From: Fragilariopsis cylindrus CCMP1102
Lineage: Eukaryota > Bacillariophyta > Bacillariophyceae > Bacillariales > Bacillariaceae
Length of the DNA stretch: 64,000 bases
Assembly (NCBI GenBank): GCA_900095095.1
Contig: FMBT01000339.1
Span: 1-64,000 of the forward strand
Direction: 5' to 3'
Part shown: positions 22,823 through 35,110 of the stretch, one piece after another
How the letters are laid out: the number at the start of each line of letters is the position of its first letter
Position numbering within the stretch: the first letter of the stretch is position 1
Program-made: the position numbers and the translations under genes
Notes under the pieces: generated by a model
Seen by the model: only the letters and a program-made list of their open reading frames with translations
Database searches by the model: none
What the model was told of the DNA's origin: nothing

Positions 22823-24958
22823 CTATCTTGCGGCAACTACATCCTCTTCATCGTCACTGAATTCTTCTGCATCGTCAGGAACAACGTAATGAGTTCCAGC
22901 CGATTGTTTATTTGCAGCTGACGCTGTTGCAACCGCTTCTCCAGCACAGGCAGCATCTCGGAGACCAGATGTTTCGAGTGAAGGGCAAATCTGATGCAAT
23001 TCTGTTGCCTCGCTTGGATGTCCGCCAATGCCTCCATTGCAGTGACAATCCCGATGGTGTGCGAACAAGACCAACATGATTCCACATAACTCGACGCACT
23101 TGGCCCAATAGTTGAACGGCACGGTTGGTGTTGGCGTTTTCTATTTGATTATTATTAGTTTGGTGTGCCTCGACATTTGACTTTACTACTACTGTATCTA
23201 ATCTATGTCGTGATACTTCATTAAGCTCTCTTCCCTGTTCACTACCACCAATGAAATCGGCTACAGAAGCTCCAAATACAAGTCCCTCGAGTAAGGACGT
23301 TGATGCCAAACGATTACCACCATGTAGTCCTGTTCGAGCGGCCTCTCCTGCTGCATACAAACCGTCTAGACTCGTCCTACCATGCATGTCTGTCGTTACG
23401 CCACCACAGGTGTAATGAGCAGCTGGGATGACAGGGAGTAGATCTTTGGCCATATCAAGTCCATGTTCGAAAGATGAGACTGGACTGATGGGAATCGAGT
23501 ATGTAACCAATCGGCATCACGATGGGTGATATCTAGAAATGCATTATGTTGTGCACCTCCATTATTGTCCTCGGACTTGTTGCTTTCTGCAAAAACTCCA
23601 CGAGCGACGATATCTCGTGGAGCTAATTCACCATCGGGATGGTAATCCTTAGCGAAGGCTCGACCAGTTGCATCTCGCAATATTGCCCCCTCTCCACGCA
23701 ATGCCTCCGTCAATAAAAATCTTGATTCGTTTGGGATACACAGTGACGTGGGATGGAATTGTACATATTCCAAATCTGATGTTTGTACACCTGCTCTCGT
23801 TGCTAACGCACACTAGATCCTAATGCATTGAAACCAGCTGGATTTGTCGAGTGTTCATAAATACCCCTAATCCTCCACTTGCTAGAACTGTCCCTCGTGT
23901 GGCATATTCGATATTGTGTTGTCCCGTAGATCGATCTAATGTAGCAACTCCTATACACATATCATCTTCCCGAACAATGTCCGTGACTAATGTATGAGGT
24001 TGCATAGTAATAAGTGGATGGCGTGCAGCGGCTTCTGTTATGTGTTTTGTGATGATCATACCAGTATGATCCGCATAGTGTAAAATTCTAGGTGCACCGT
24101 GCGAAGCCTCTGTAGTGGAATGGAAGTGAATGGATAGTGTTGAATCAGAAATATGGAGACGGATGACGAAATCGATTGTCGGTACGTGCATAAGTAAGTT
24201 GAGCCAATATAGAAAGCGAATGGCAACGGAAAATAAGATTAATTCAAATTCAAAACAAAAAATATTGGTGAGTAAATATCGAGATCATCCTATCTTCCAA
24301 ACAAACCTTAAAAAAATGGAGAGGAAATACAGCTGACGAATGTATATGCAGATGATGTATATATGATTTGATTTGTGGACAGAATAAACGAAAAACGTAC
24401 CTAAACACAGACTAAGACACCATTTGGTGTCTTATCAAATGGTACATTTGCGAATGGTCCGTTGGCACCACCGGTTATATCCAATAATAATTGACGAACA
24501 CGATCTGGACCTTCCTCGGAAACTTTCCGAACAGCTATATCATCACATAGACCAGCACCAGCCCTATGAATATCATGTGCTAAAGCATCCGCAGAATCTC
24601 CTGATTTCGGATCAAAGTTCCTATAAATAATACCCCCTTGAGCCCACCAAGAATTACAATCCCCTGGAACATCCCCAGCAAATAATAACGTACTGGAATC
24701 TTATATGTTTCTGCTGCAACTAAAGCAGCAGCACTCCCTGCAACACCTGATCCAATCACCAACAACCGATCATTCTTTTCATTATCATTACTTCCCACCG
24801 AACTACTGTTCCAAATCCCTGACGACTATCCGTTAAAAGGAAAGAACGACATGATGACGGTCCTCTTCTCGACGATGATGATTTCGACAATAGCGCCGTA
24901 GTACCGCCAGTGTTCTGCTTGATCGATTCCTTAGAAATCTCAAAGTTGTCATCACCAT
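22823..24958 (-). CDS. nadB: L-aspartate oxidase (de novo NAD synthesis), multiple apparent frame breaks
   Basis: FAD-dependent oxidation of L-aspartate to iminoaspartate, the first step of quinolinate and NAD synthesis. Visible in order: the FAD loop [30 protein letters not shown] after a -1 step; [49 protein letters not shown]; the active-site region [44 protein letters not shown]; and [19 protein letters not shown] and FLDITH separate NadB from succinate dehydrogenase flavoproteins. An intron lies near 24115-24410. Segments switch by -1 at about 24690, 23850, 23780, 23500 and 23070. The C-terminal motif reads KQSAGTHYV, diverged from the usual R-x-S-R-G-x-H. ATG 24958 would give an Arg-rich presequence ([16 protein letters not shown]), possibly organellar, though linking it in frame needs further corrections. 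Confidence 0.85.
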
Positions 24959-25989
24959 ATTGGTTGTTGTTGTTGTGTGTGATAATATTTTATATCAGGG
25001 TTGTATATCTTCTGGAGTATGAATCGAATCGAATCGCAGTTGACTATACTATTTCTTAATGCATGAATATTTGCTTGTACATGAAATAGAAAGGGTCGTG
25101 GCGTTTACAGGAAGCAAATAATATGTGTAGAGAGAGAGAGAGAGATGATATCGCCGCTTCGACTACTTAGCTGGGTTTGGAGAAAGCAGAAAGAAGAAAT
25201 AAAGTGTAACAAGTTTGTAGGCTTGATGTGCTACCGGTACTAGCACTGTAGTATGTGTTGTTTCGAAAGAAGACTTGGTTGAAGAAATCAGGTTTATTCA
25301 TAAAAATGTGCGGCGATGATGAATAGCCATGATTAACGTTAGCGAGTGCACGGCGAAGAAAAAAGATCGGTAGAAAATACTAGTAAGTCAGTGTTAAAGA
25401 AAACGCTTCATGCGCAACGCGTGCTTTTTCGTGCACGTACTATATCCGAAACGTGGTTCGCACGGAATGTGTACTGTACGTAAAGTAGCTACAAAGCATA
25501 TTATAATACGGTATGTAGTATGAAGTACAGAAAGATACTACTTATACTGTACAACTTGAAACTTGAAATTTTATATTCTCGGTAGCATCTAATTGTCTTC
25601 AATCATGACAATTAAACTCGATCAATATACTGAAGTATTCTCTTAATAGTGCACTGCAATTACTATTTTGTATTTCTTATTCAGGCGACATGTATATTGT
25701 CGCAACAGGGGGGGGCGAGGGGGCAATAAAGTGACAACAACAGATTCCGATTCAATCAATGAAAAACAATGATTTGTTTACAAAGTACAATGCACTTCGT
25801 GAAGATGGACAGAATTCTTCCTTTGAGACGCTACATAGATCATTGGTTCCTATTGTACGGATTCATTGGACGATTAGTCTTTCAATTCTTGGGATCTAGC
25901 TTTGAGGACGCTTTTGCACAAGGTGCACAAGTGAGAGATATTTTTTTAATTGATTAAAAAAATGTATCATTTGTAACATCCCATTACTA
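24959..25989. other. Intergenic with AG microsatellite
   Basis: 1 kb without a supported gene, upstream of aspartate oxidase and downstream of the cryptochrome. Contains (AG)n at 25132-25144, a G-rich stretch at 25709-25722, and a short open plus-strand frame at 25769-25957 with no recognisable features. Confidence 0.4.
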
Positions 25990-28466
25990 TCATGTAACAT
26001 CAGTATCAGTTGAGATAGGTATCAATCTACCACTCTCTTTCAGTCGTTGTAGGTCCCTCCAGGTATATTGAGAATCCAAAGAGATCGGAGGCCTTTTCCA
26101 TGACGAGTCAAAATCCCAAGGACGTAAATGAAATTCTTCCTCGTAATATTTGTTCTTCTTAGTGGACGTTACAGAACAGAATGATGATGATGAATTGAGC
26201 TGGGTAACCATTTCTTTACGTATGTACCATCTTTGTCATATTTCAGTGCCTGTGACACTGTACAAAAATGTCGTTGCTTCGGATCAGATCCAACACCTGA
26301 AAAATACAACCAATTACCCCAATTAGCACCCACACAATGATCGTGCAGTAATAATTGGAACCATTCCGCTCCTGCCCTCCAATCAATTTTAAATCTTTGT
26401 TAGTACACTTGCTACATTTTGTCGTACACGATTGGAGCAGTATCCCGTTTGGATCATTTCTTTCATCGCTGCATCCACTAATGGCAGTCCTGTATTTCCA
26501 AGTGCCCAATCTTTCCAAAGATTATGTGTTGTTGTTGTTGTTTCGTCGTCCACCGAATCATCATCAACCACAATTCCGTCGTCGTTGTTGTCTTCGACGA
26601 ATGATTTCCATAGAAGTGATTCCGCATATTTCTTGTTGACCGGTATCCCTTCTAAACGATAAAATTGTTTCTCGGATGCTAAACACGTATATAAGAAAAA
26701 ATCACGCATCGTCATGTGACTGATCAACCAACTACAATCGTTGTCATTTTCGTCGTCGTCGTTGTTTTTATCATTATTCTTCTTCTTCTTCTTATTATTA
26801 CAACTTGTGACGCTGCTGTTGTTGTTGTTATTGTTGTTACTTCCTCTCATTCTCTGTTGTTGTCGTTCGACTTCTTCGACAACTGTTCGTGGCGATAAAC
26901 ATCCGAAGGCAAGGTAGTGACTTAAATGTGAACTTTGGTGATTATCCACACAAGCAAGATTACGTTGTGCCTTCGAAGCATAATTTCTACAAAAATTGTT
27001 TAAATGTGATAATCCATGTGATTCTCCTCCCCTTCTATTATGCTGTGGTGCTAATACTGTCGTCGTCGTTTTTGGGTTTTATTATTTTCGTGATATATCC
27101 GAAAGCATGATGACAAACTTCTCGAATAATCGACGATGGTAGACCCATGATAGGTTTCCTGTCTTCTTGTTCGTCGTCCATCGCATATAGTAGTAATGGT
27201 TCCAAGAGGCTTTCCAAGGTTGGAATTTCACCCGGTTCGATTCCGCTATTACTACTACTACTATTATTATTATTATTATCGTCGTAGCCAATACCAATGC
27301 CAATACCAATTCATCATATCATTATCATCATTATCATGAATCGACCGTCATCATCACGATAATTGTACTAGTACAAGACAATTCGAAACAAGGTCGAACT
27401 CCAGCTTTTTCTCGAGCCGTTCGTCGGAACTCACCCATAATTTGAGGCATACCATTCCATCGTTCGGAGGAAATGTTGATTATCGAATCTGAATCTGAAT
27501 CTGTTTGTTTTTGTTTTTTTGAGTCGATTTCAATTTCAATTTTATTCATTTTGGTGTCGTCGTTTTTGTAGTTGTCGACATTACTGATGCTATTGTAGGA
27601 GTCACTCTTCTTCTGATCTTTATTCTGTTGTTGTTGTTGTTGTTGTTGTTGTTGCTGCTGCTTCATACGATGTTGTCGTTGTTGTCGTTGCTTCTTTTCT
27701 TTCTTCTTCTTCATGTTCATTATTGGTTGCCAATCATTTTTTGTCTTGGTAAGTCATCCGGATGGTATAATGTACAGGACATCGTTGTACGTATTCGAAC
27801 ATTTGGAAATCTTGTGGATATAGCCTGACGTGCCTCTCGTGACAATTCCATTTCAAATATACCAGGTTCTTCATTCCAACAAATTTCATATTCCGTTGTT
27901 GTTTTCATTATCGTATCATTATCATCATCGTCTGAAATATTTATTATTTCGTCGATTAATTTTAATAATATAGGCACAGTGGATCCTTTCGAACAATTAA
28001 TGATTCTGTCGTCGTCGTCGTCGTCGATAACAGAGGTCGTCTTCGTCTCAAATCAGCAACTGATTCGAGTAGGACCCGAGCACCATGTGGACCTATATTC
28101 ACTGCCATCCATTCCTTCGGTCGACATGTGGATGGTCGTAATCCACAACATACCTGATCATCAAAAATGAAGACACTTGTAATAGTGGATGTGATAATAG
28201 TGTTACTAATTGTGGTTGCTGTGTTGTTGCTGCTGCTGCTGCTGTATGTTGATCGTTCTTCTTGTTGTCACTGTGATTATTATCGACGCCGTCGTCACCG
28301 TCGTCGTCGTCACCGTCGGAGCAGTAGAAAGGATGATCGTGATACCGTAAATCTTTCGTTCTATGCCATACCAATCGTCGTCGACGCCGTCGTCGAGGCG
28401 GTAAAGGAGTTCCTATTCCTGTTCTGGTTGCTCATGCTGATTGCTATTGCTCATTGCTGGTTTTAG
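25990..28466 (-). CDS. DASH-type cryptochrome/photolyase, heavily frame-broken
   Basis: N-terminal photolyase start LVWHRTKDLRYHDHPF, then PHGARVLLESVADLRRR, TLYHPDDLP, MPQIMGEFRRTAREKAGVRP, and the FAD-domain series SHLSHYLAFGCLSPRTV, ALGNTGLPLVDAAMKEM, TGYCSNRVRQNVASVL, DWRAGAEWFQ and ANWGNWLYFSGVGSDPK. The last two motifs are the DASH type, which binds FAD and an antenna and repairs mainly single-stranded or looped CPDs or acts as a blue-light sensor. A C-terminal extension (FHLRPWDFDSSWKRPP) follows. The frame steps by -1 repeatedly, for example in the A-runs at 26377-26390. Long low-complexity insertions (Asp/Ser run, Gln11 at about 27628-27660, Asn/Lys tracts) interrupt the Rossmann and linker regions. 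Start and exact exon borders could not be fixed. Confidence 0.78.
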
Positions 28467-28901
28467 TGTTGTATACGGTGTATATATTATCTTATTATTG
28501 TGATAAATGTACAGTAAATGAATATATCTCGACTTTCGTGCTTTCCATCATTTATGGTTAATACTGCGGGAGTAAAATACTGCAGCCGTGCGCCGTAAAA
28601 TAATACTTGAAATATTCGAATACAAGGATATAATATATTTGTATGTATTGTGTATTAAATAAACTAGCTAGTAGTCAACAAAAATCATTTGCTGGTTACC
28701 GTTTTAAGTGTTGTAGTAAGAAGAACTATTTCTATATTTCATATATATGTATATATTCAGCTTTTTGTGAGACAAACTGTAATTAATTATGAATGAATTG
28801 AATTATTATAAAATCTTTTTCGGATTGAATGAAATAATAAGAAATCTTTTGAACCACAAAAGTTTGCATGGTGTGTAGTTTGTCCAAATTAAAATGAAAC
28901 T
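28467..28901. other. Intergenic, AT-rich
   Basis: 435 bp between the 5' end of the cryptochrome gene and the stop of the PT-repeat gene. AT-rich with several short ATAT tracts; nothing coding recognised. Confidence 0.35.
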
Positions 28902-30508
28902 CTAAGCTGGTGTTGGAACTGGTGTTGGAACTGGTGTTGGAGCTGCTGTTGGAGCTGTTGGTGCTGAGTTGGTGCTGCAGTAGGTGCAGCTGTTGGAGCT
29001 AATGTTGGAGCTGCTGTTGGAGCTGGTGTAGGTCTGCGAGTTGGATTTGAGTAGGTCTACGAGTTGGACGTGCCGTTGGTGTTTGTGTGGGTCTTTTTTT
29101 AAATATCATATGGATTGGATTGGATAGTAACGATGCAAATATATAATTAAAAAATGAATGGAAGAAAGAAAGAAGAACAATTTGTGAGCAATTTTAACAA
29201 GTTGTGAAATACCTTGAACGTTGATCGTTGTCGATCGAAGACAACAACAAACTTACCGTCTTGTAGGCTCTGAAGTTGGACGTCTTGTTGGTTCTCTCGT
29301 CGGATTTTGTGTGGGTCTATAAAACGGAACGATTTTTGAAAAATAATCATGTGATTTGAAAAAAAAATTTGGTTAATATCTTTAATGAACGTAGTCATAT
29401 TCGCATGGTCCATCGGAGATTGGTCATCGTGCGTACGCGTTAAGAATAAGACAAAAAAAACAATAACACACTTACCGTCTTGTGGGCTCTCGAGATGGAC
29501 GTCGAGTTGGACGAGGAGTTGGGCTTCGGGAAGGGCGGGAGTAGGTCTTCGTGAAGGTCTTCGAGAAGGGCGGGTCGTTGGTCTATTCGTTGGTGTTGGT
29601 GGTCTTGATGGTCTTGGAGTTGTTGGTGCTGGAGCAGGTCGGATGATAAAAGTTCTATCACCTAGGACTATACCAATTGGATTAGCGGGTAGAGTAAATA
29701 CAGGAGCAGGTTTTGGTTGTCGGATATTTGATGTAACATACACAACATTCTGGTTATTATAAGTATTATATCCATTCCCATAATATCTTGGTGGTTGGCG
29801 ACGGCGAGGTGGAGGACGGTAGTAATTATTGTAATTGTAATTATAATTATATCTTCTTCCTCTTCCTCTATAACCGTAGTTTTTACCTTTCTTTCCATAT
29901 TTCAAATTACGTAGATTTGCACGGGTACTATCATCAAGATCCTTTTCTTCTTCTCCTCCTTCTTCTTTAAAGTCTGATTCGTTTAATTCGTTTTCTTCTT
30001 CATCTAAGTAAAGATCATATTCATCATATTCATATTCAGGTTTGGTTTCGGAAGCTTCTTTTGTTACCACCGTCGATTCGCTTGTTTCTTGTTCCTCGTC
30101 TCGTTTCTCCAATGATAGAGATGACAAACTTTGCTGCTCTTTGTTGGCTTCGTACAATGGAGGTTGTAACGTCGTCATTGCGACATCATTGCGAGCCGAA
30201 TCTTGTTTAGTAATCGGGTCTAAAAATCGATAAAGAAATTCCTCCATCCAATTTTTTACAATACCTTGACCTGCACTAGTACTTTTGATACTTTCACCTT
30301 TAATGTTTCTTCGTAACTGGTGTTGATCATTATTGCTGTTGCTGTTGCTGTTGCTGTCAATTGTTAAACTGTGACTTTCATTTTCTTCTGTGAAACTTGT
30401 GCCTTCAACGATTAAGGACGAAGTACCGCAGAAGAATTGGGTCGTTCCTAACAACAGAAGAAGGCAGTAAGAGACCAGCATTCGAGGACGATAAGAGTGG
30501 GGCGTCAT
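28902..30508 (-). CDS. Secreted Tyr/Arg-rich protein with P-T repeat C-terminus
   Basis: Exons 29476-30508, 29257-29316 and 28902-29092. The N-terminus is a strong signal peptide (LVSYCLLLLLGTTQFFCG). Residues about 130-200 are Glu/Asp-rich. Then comes a basic aromatic block (YGYRGRGRRYNYNYNYNNYY followed by RPPPRRRQPPRYY), a short conserved-looking segment FTLPANPIGIVLGDRTF, and a long mucin-like tail of PTRRPT, PTAAPT and PTPVPT repeats to the stop at 28902. The tail is a good candidate for dense O-glycosylation, and the YRP/YNY block resembles cell-wall or adhesive proteins; both functional ideas are inference. Exon 2 is exactly 60 nt, with both of its introns in phase 2. Exon 3 needs at least one -1 correction near 29048. 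Confidence 0.66.
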
Positions 30509-32462
30509 ATATTATATTATATTATATTACAATATTAGCAATGTAATATTATCAACGTAATAGTGATGTAGTCAACTTGGTAACCTTTTTAACTCGTGCT
30601 TAAAGTTATGATCTCATGATTGTTTTCCATCACAATTCTGATTTTTAATACTTCAATTACGAGTCGCATTGTTGCTCGTTCTTTGCTGTTAAGTTGATGC
30701 GTGTGCAGTGCCATCATAAAAGCGAAAACATTTTTGAATCTTGAGCGAGTGCGTGCGCCTACGGTTACAGTACTGTATATCCCATTACACGGTATTGATC
30801 TTGTGAAAATGTGAGATACCTACGAGGATTTTGAAAATCCTTTGTATGTGTGAACGTTAAATGTCAATATTTAGATAGCTGAAAAATCAACTGCATAAGC
30901 TGCAGGTGCGTCAATATGTCGAATTCTATTCTATTCTATTCTAACTGTAACAGAGGCCAACTTGGCATTGAGTGCACATACATTATTCCGCGCGACCATA
31001 ACATTATTATAAATACAAGTTTTCTCAATAGCCCTCTTATTTTTAAATTTTCCTAAAGGTCTGTCACGATTAAAAAAAAATATTATTGGTACACGATTTA
31101 ATTATACACGACTGAAAATATATTTTCAATCGAACAACAACGCTCCGGCACAAATTGAAGAGTTTTTTTTCATTTTTAATTCGCCGGTGATCATGGTCTG
31201 ATTCGTGTTTTCAATTAATTGTACTGTAAAGTATACATTATTGTGTCTGTTCTTTCCTTTGCATTGTTGATTTTACTGTTGTTGTGGTATTATTACATCT
31301 TGTGATTTCTGTGTTTGATGAATACCATTCATTGCATTTTGGATTACTTTTTGTTGTTGTTTGATTATGCATGCCAGGTAGGTAGGTGAGGCAACAAGTT
31401 CTATCTCAATGTGGGTTCATTGAGGGACATGGTAGAATCTAATAATACTGTGATTGATGTAACAACTCATATTGTTCAAGTTCAGCAAGTTGTAGTGCTC
31501 ACCAAAGTTATACATGGTCTAGATGCCTTTTAAATCTGAGCAAACAACAACAACTTTTAAGTAACTTTAAGAGATACTACTGATGATTGTTGTTGTTATG
31601 CATGACCTGGTTTCTTTTAAAGTGGTCTTGGCATTTCGTAAGGAGGAATTCCAGTATAATTAGGCATAGATAGCTTATATATACTATCCATTAAGACTCC
31701 ATAGTGGATGTTGCTGTTGAGAATTGTTGAAGATTATAGCATCAATGAACGTTCTCCCTCTCTCATGATTCGATTCATTCGTTCTCCCCAATTATCCGAT
31801 TCGACTGGTGCGCTTTTGAATTCTCTCTATTTCTTAAGGCTAATTTTAAGGCCCGTTATGCTCGTGCGTGATTTACACATTAATGAATAATGTCTGAAAT
31901 TACAGTTATTATTTATTTCTGAATTAGATGAAATTATGCTTAACGTAAAACGAAATAAATTACGACATAAATAAATTTACTGCAAGTACAACGTGTGGCT
32001 TTTTGTGCACTGTAATTTTTTATTTTTTCATAACGACGGGCCTAAGTACCAACAAGTTTTCGGCGAAAGCAGCCATAAAGCATGGATTGATGCATTGATG
32101 CCTTTCCCAAAAATTCCTTCGACAAAAAAATACGATCGATAAATCGACAGGAGACTATGGAATTACAGTTGTGGCTGTTTTACTTCTATGTTGTATTGCT
32201 AACTACTTTCAACTACTTTCACTTGCTCCTTCCCTGCTCTAGCCAGTAATTGCTTCTTTAGATACTAACAGCATTGTTGTTTTGGAGACTATAATAGGAT
32301 TACGAACTCTTAGTACGTGTCATAGTGGGGGGGGATAGTGGAACGGAATAAAAGAAAGCAAATGGGTAGATCAGAAAACAACGCGGGCGTAGTAGCATCA
32401 GTGGAAGCATTAGCAGCAGTTGTAGCCGAGGGTCATAACATTGTTATGGATTTCAAAAATCC
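30509..32462. other. Long gene-free interval
   Basis: 1.95 kb between divergent genes. It has (ATATT)n at 30508-30533, (TTCTA)n at 30932-30951, TGTTGTTG tracts, and a paired TGTTGTTGTT...ATGCATG motif at 31354 and 31587 that could mark a decayed LTR-type element, though no terminal repeats can be matched with confidence. No gene supported. Confidence 0.4.
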
Positions 32463-34816
32463 ATGAGCGACAACGACCAAGAAGACGAAAACGTTCACAG
32501 CGATAAAGAAGACGAAAGTAGCTCTTCTTACGACTATGATAAAGAATCGTCAGCATCTCAAAGTAATAATAATGATAAGGGGAAGGGGAAGAACAATCAA
32601 GAAAATAATAATTTAATAGACCCGGGACGACGACGAGAGGATGAGGATGATGATGACGATGATGATGATGATGATAGTACATTGAATAGTGGCAAGCAGC
32701 AGAACGATGAAAACCATTGGAAATGGAATCTATCAGTATCATTGGCATCATCGTCATCCGGTAGTGGTGGTGACGTTCCAAATCCTTCGTCGAAGCAGCA
32801 AATCAAAACAGAGAGTCTATCAGTATCAATAGCATCATCGTCATCCGGTAGGGGTGGTGACGATCCAAATCCTTCGTCGAAGCAGCAAATCAAAAAAGAG
32901 GAAATTTCAAAAAACATTCCAGATAAGAGTAGTGATCAAGTCAAAAAATCTAATTCTGCTGCTCCTCCTCCTCCTGCGACAAATAATGATGTGAAGAAAA
33001 ATGAAAATAATAATAATAGTGATAGTAAAAATAATTCGACCGACAACAACAAGAGAGATGAGAATGATGATGTACGACAACAAAGCCGTCGACAACAGCA
33101 AAATAGGGGGAGCGGTCACAACCAGTCGGGGTCTAGTAATAAATCGTTGGGACGTAGTGGTAGCGGTAGTAGTCATCATCGTCGTCGTCGTCGGCCATCT
33201 AGTGGTAACAAGTCTACTATAGGACGTGGAGGTATGAATAGACTGAGTGCCAGTCATCATCAACCATCAACGACGACGTCGTTGTCGAAGAACAAGTCTG
33301 TAGAACGTGCGTCAAGACGAAAATCACATGAAATTAGAGTAGTATCGATGGGGGATAATACATCCATAAATAACAACAATACTGATAGAAGATTTAGTGG
33401 CACTGCTAGTGAAAGTTCAAAAAGAAAAGTTAGTTGGAAGTCTGATCCGAAAGCTAGTTTCAGTGATTATACAATAGAAATATTATATCATGATGAAATA
33501 CATAATCAACCACATGTAGATGTGTACTACATACATAGAAATATTACAGGATTCGGTTCAAGAAAAAGTCAATATCTACTTCGTCACTTTCAGGAAGAAG
33601 AAGTACGACAAGTTATCAACAACAGTACCAATAATAATAATCCAACAATACAAATCAAATTACCAACCGAAATTCAAGCAAAGGCATTTCCATTGGTACT
33701 GGATTTTTTCTACGATACAAAGGAAATAAAACAAAAATTGACAGCTGAAATGTCATGTAATGTATTCAAATTAAGTGAATTATTAGAAATACAATCTTTA
33801 TCAAAAGCGATTGGCGATTTTTATATGAAAAATTTATCATTAAAGAATTTAGGTACGTACATTTGAATTTTTGTGTGAAGTTAGAAGTAATTCACAGTCA
33901 AGAAAGGAGGAAAATAAAACACATATACGGTACTATATATTTAATAGTATTGCGTATGGAATTAGATACTTGAGAGAGATTGTTATTGCCGGTATTGAAT
34001 AGACCTTCTGCTCCTTTTTCTGATCATTTCCTCTCTCTCTCTCTCTCTTCTTTCCTTCCTACTCACGTTATTCCGTTGGTCTAGGTGATTTCTTAATGGC
34101 GGCTACAAAAGTTAAAGCGGATAAATTACTAACTATATGTAAAGCCAAAATTGGACAAATGATAACAGAAAAACCAGGTAAGTCAAGTTTAGAATATTAC
34201 TGTACGTTATGATTACGTAAAAAATTACGTTTCATTACTATCCATCATTAACAATTTCATGATTTTTTCATCCTATTTTTCTTTAGAATTGTCTAGATTA
34301 GTACCTCCCAAATTTATGGCAGACATACTATGGATTAGTCGTAAACAACTCGATGAGGCACGATCAAAGGAACCCGATAAATATACAGAAGAATTAGTTA
34401 TATCACAGTCAAAATATTGGAGTAAGGCTGCATGTATCTGTGCAGCACAAAACGAATCTATATTAACATTAAAATTATTCGAACGACTTACATCGTCAGA
34501 AAGTCTTCCGTATATTGATGCATCTGCAGCACCAAAATTACTATCAATTGAATCGAGTTTCTTGTTATCACTCAACAGCAACAACAACAATCCGATGACA
34601 GCATCAATGCATAGTAGTAACGAAAATAATGAAAAGGATGAGAATAAGAAGAAAGTGCAGCTAACTAGTTTGCAACAACGATGTGTAGAAAGTATAGCGA
34701 ATGACTTTGAAAGATTTCAAAAATGTTTTGATTCCTCTGAAGCTGTATCAGATTCATTGTCAGATCTTCCTTCGAATGTCTTAACAGAGATATTACTGAG
34801 ATCTTTAAATAAATAA
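32463..34816 (+). CDS. BTB/POZ-domain protein with long disordered N-terminus, three exons
   Basis: Exons 32463-33852, 34085-34177, 34287-34816, joined at good GT-AG sites in phase 1. Residues 1-320 are acidic, Ser/Asn-rich and contain basic His/Arg and Ser/Gly patches. The following domain (DVYYIHRNITGFGSRKSQYL, then QAKAFPLVLDFFYDTKEI, KLSELLEIQSLSKAIGDFYM) has the BTB layout: hidden strand, lever helix, DFFY-type dimer strand and a BACK-like helical continuation (NLGDFLMAATKVKADKLL). A helical C-terminal region ends the protein. BTB proteins dimerise and often serve as cullin-3 adaptors; the partner is unknown here. The intact spliced frame contrasts with its neighbours. Confidence 0.68.
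32730..32903 (+). repeat. 87-bp in-frame tandem duplication within the BTB gene
   Basis: Two adjacent 29-codon copies start at 32730 and 32817, each containing SSSSG-x-GGD and NPSSKQQIK. They differ at a few bases only, so the duplication is recent. Confidence 0.85.
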
Positions 34817-35110
34817 ATACGCATATGAATAATAATCGTGCTAAAAAGTGTGCTCTACGAATGGATGCTTCGCTGAAGGGTATGTAATGGCGATTTTTTT
34901 CTAGGAAAGTTAAACTGGGGTATCTTTATCATCTAACATTCTAATAAATGCTAAGCGAATACAATTACGATAATGCATTTAAAGGATTCGTTCGTTCTTA
35001 ATTTACTGTTCAGTGAATACATACATAATGATGTTAATACGTTCTCCTGAGGCTGATTATTATTTTCGAATACTGCATACTATATATAATCTAATAGATC
35101 CAAGCAGTAG

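Noticed and set aside
12590-24840. Broken ELMO, aspartate oxidase and DUF1826-like genes as pseudogenes
   Set aside because: Active-site and fold motifs are intact on both sides of each break and all shifts are of one kind; true pseudogenes would also show substitutions and in-frame stops.
27236-27300. tRNA-like GGTTCGATTCC box
   Set aside because: It lies inside conserved cryptochrome coding sequence and no cloverleaf stems flank it.
31354-31620. Solo LTR suggested by paired TGTTGTTGTT...ATGCATG motifs
   Set aside because: Terminal dinucleotides, target-site duplication and a second LTR could not be matched; the motif is low-complexity.
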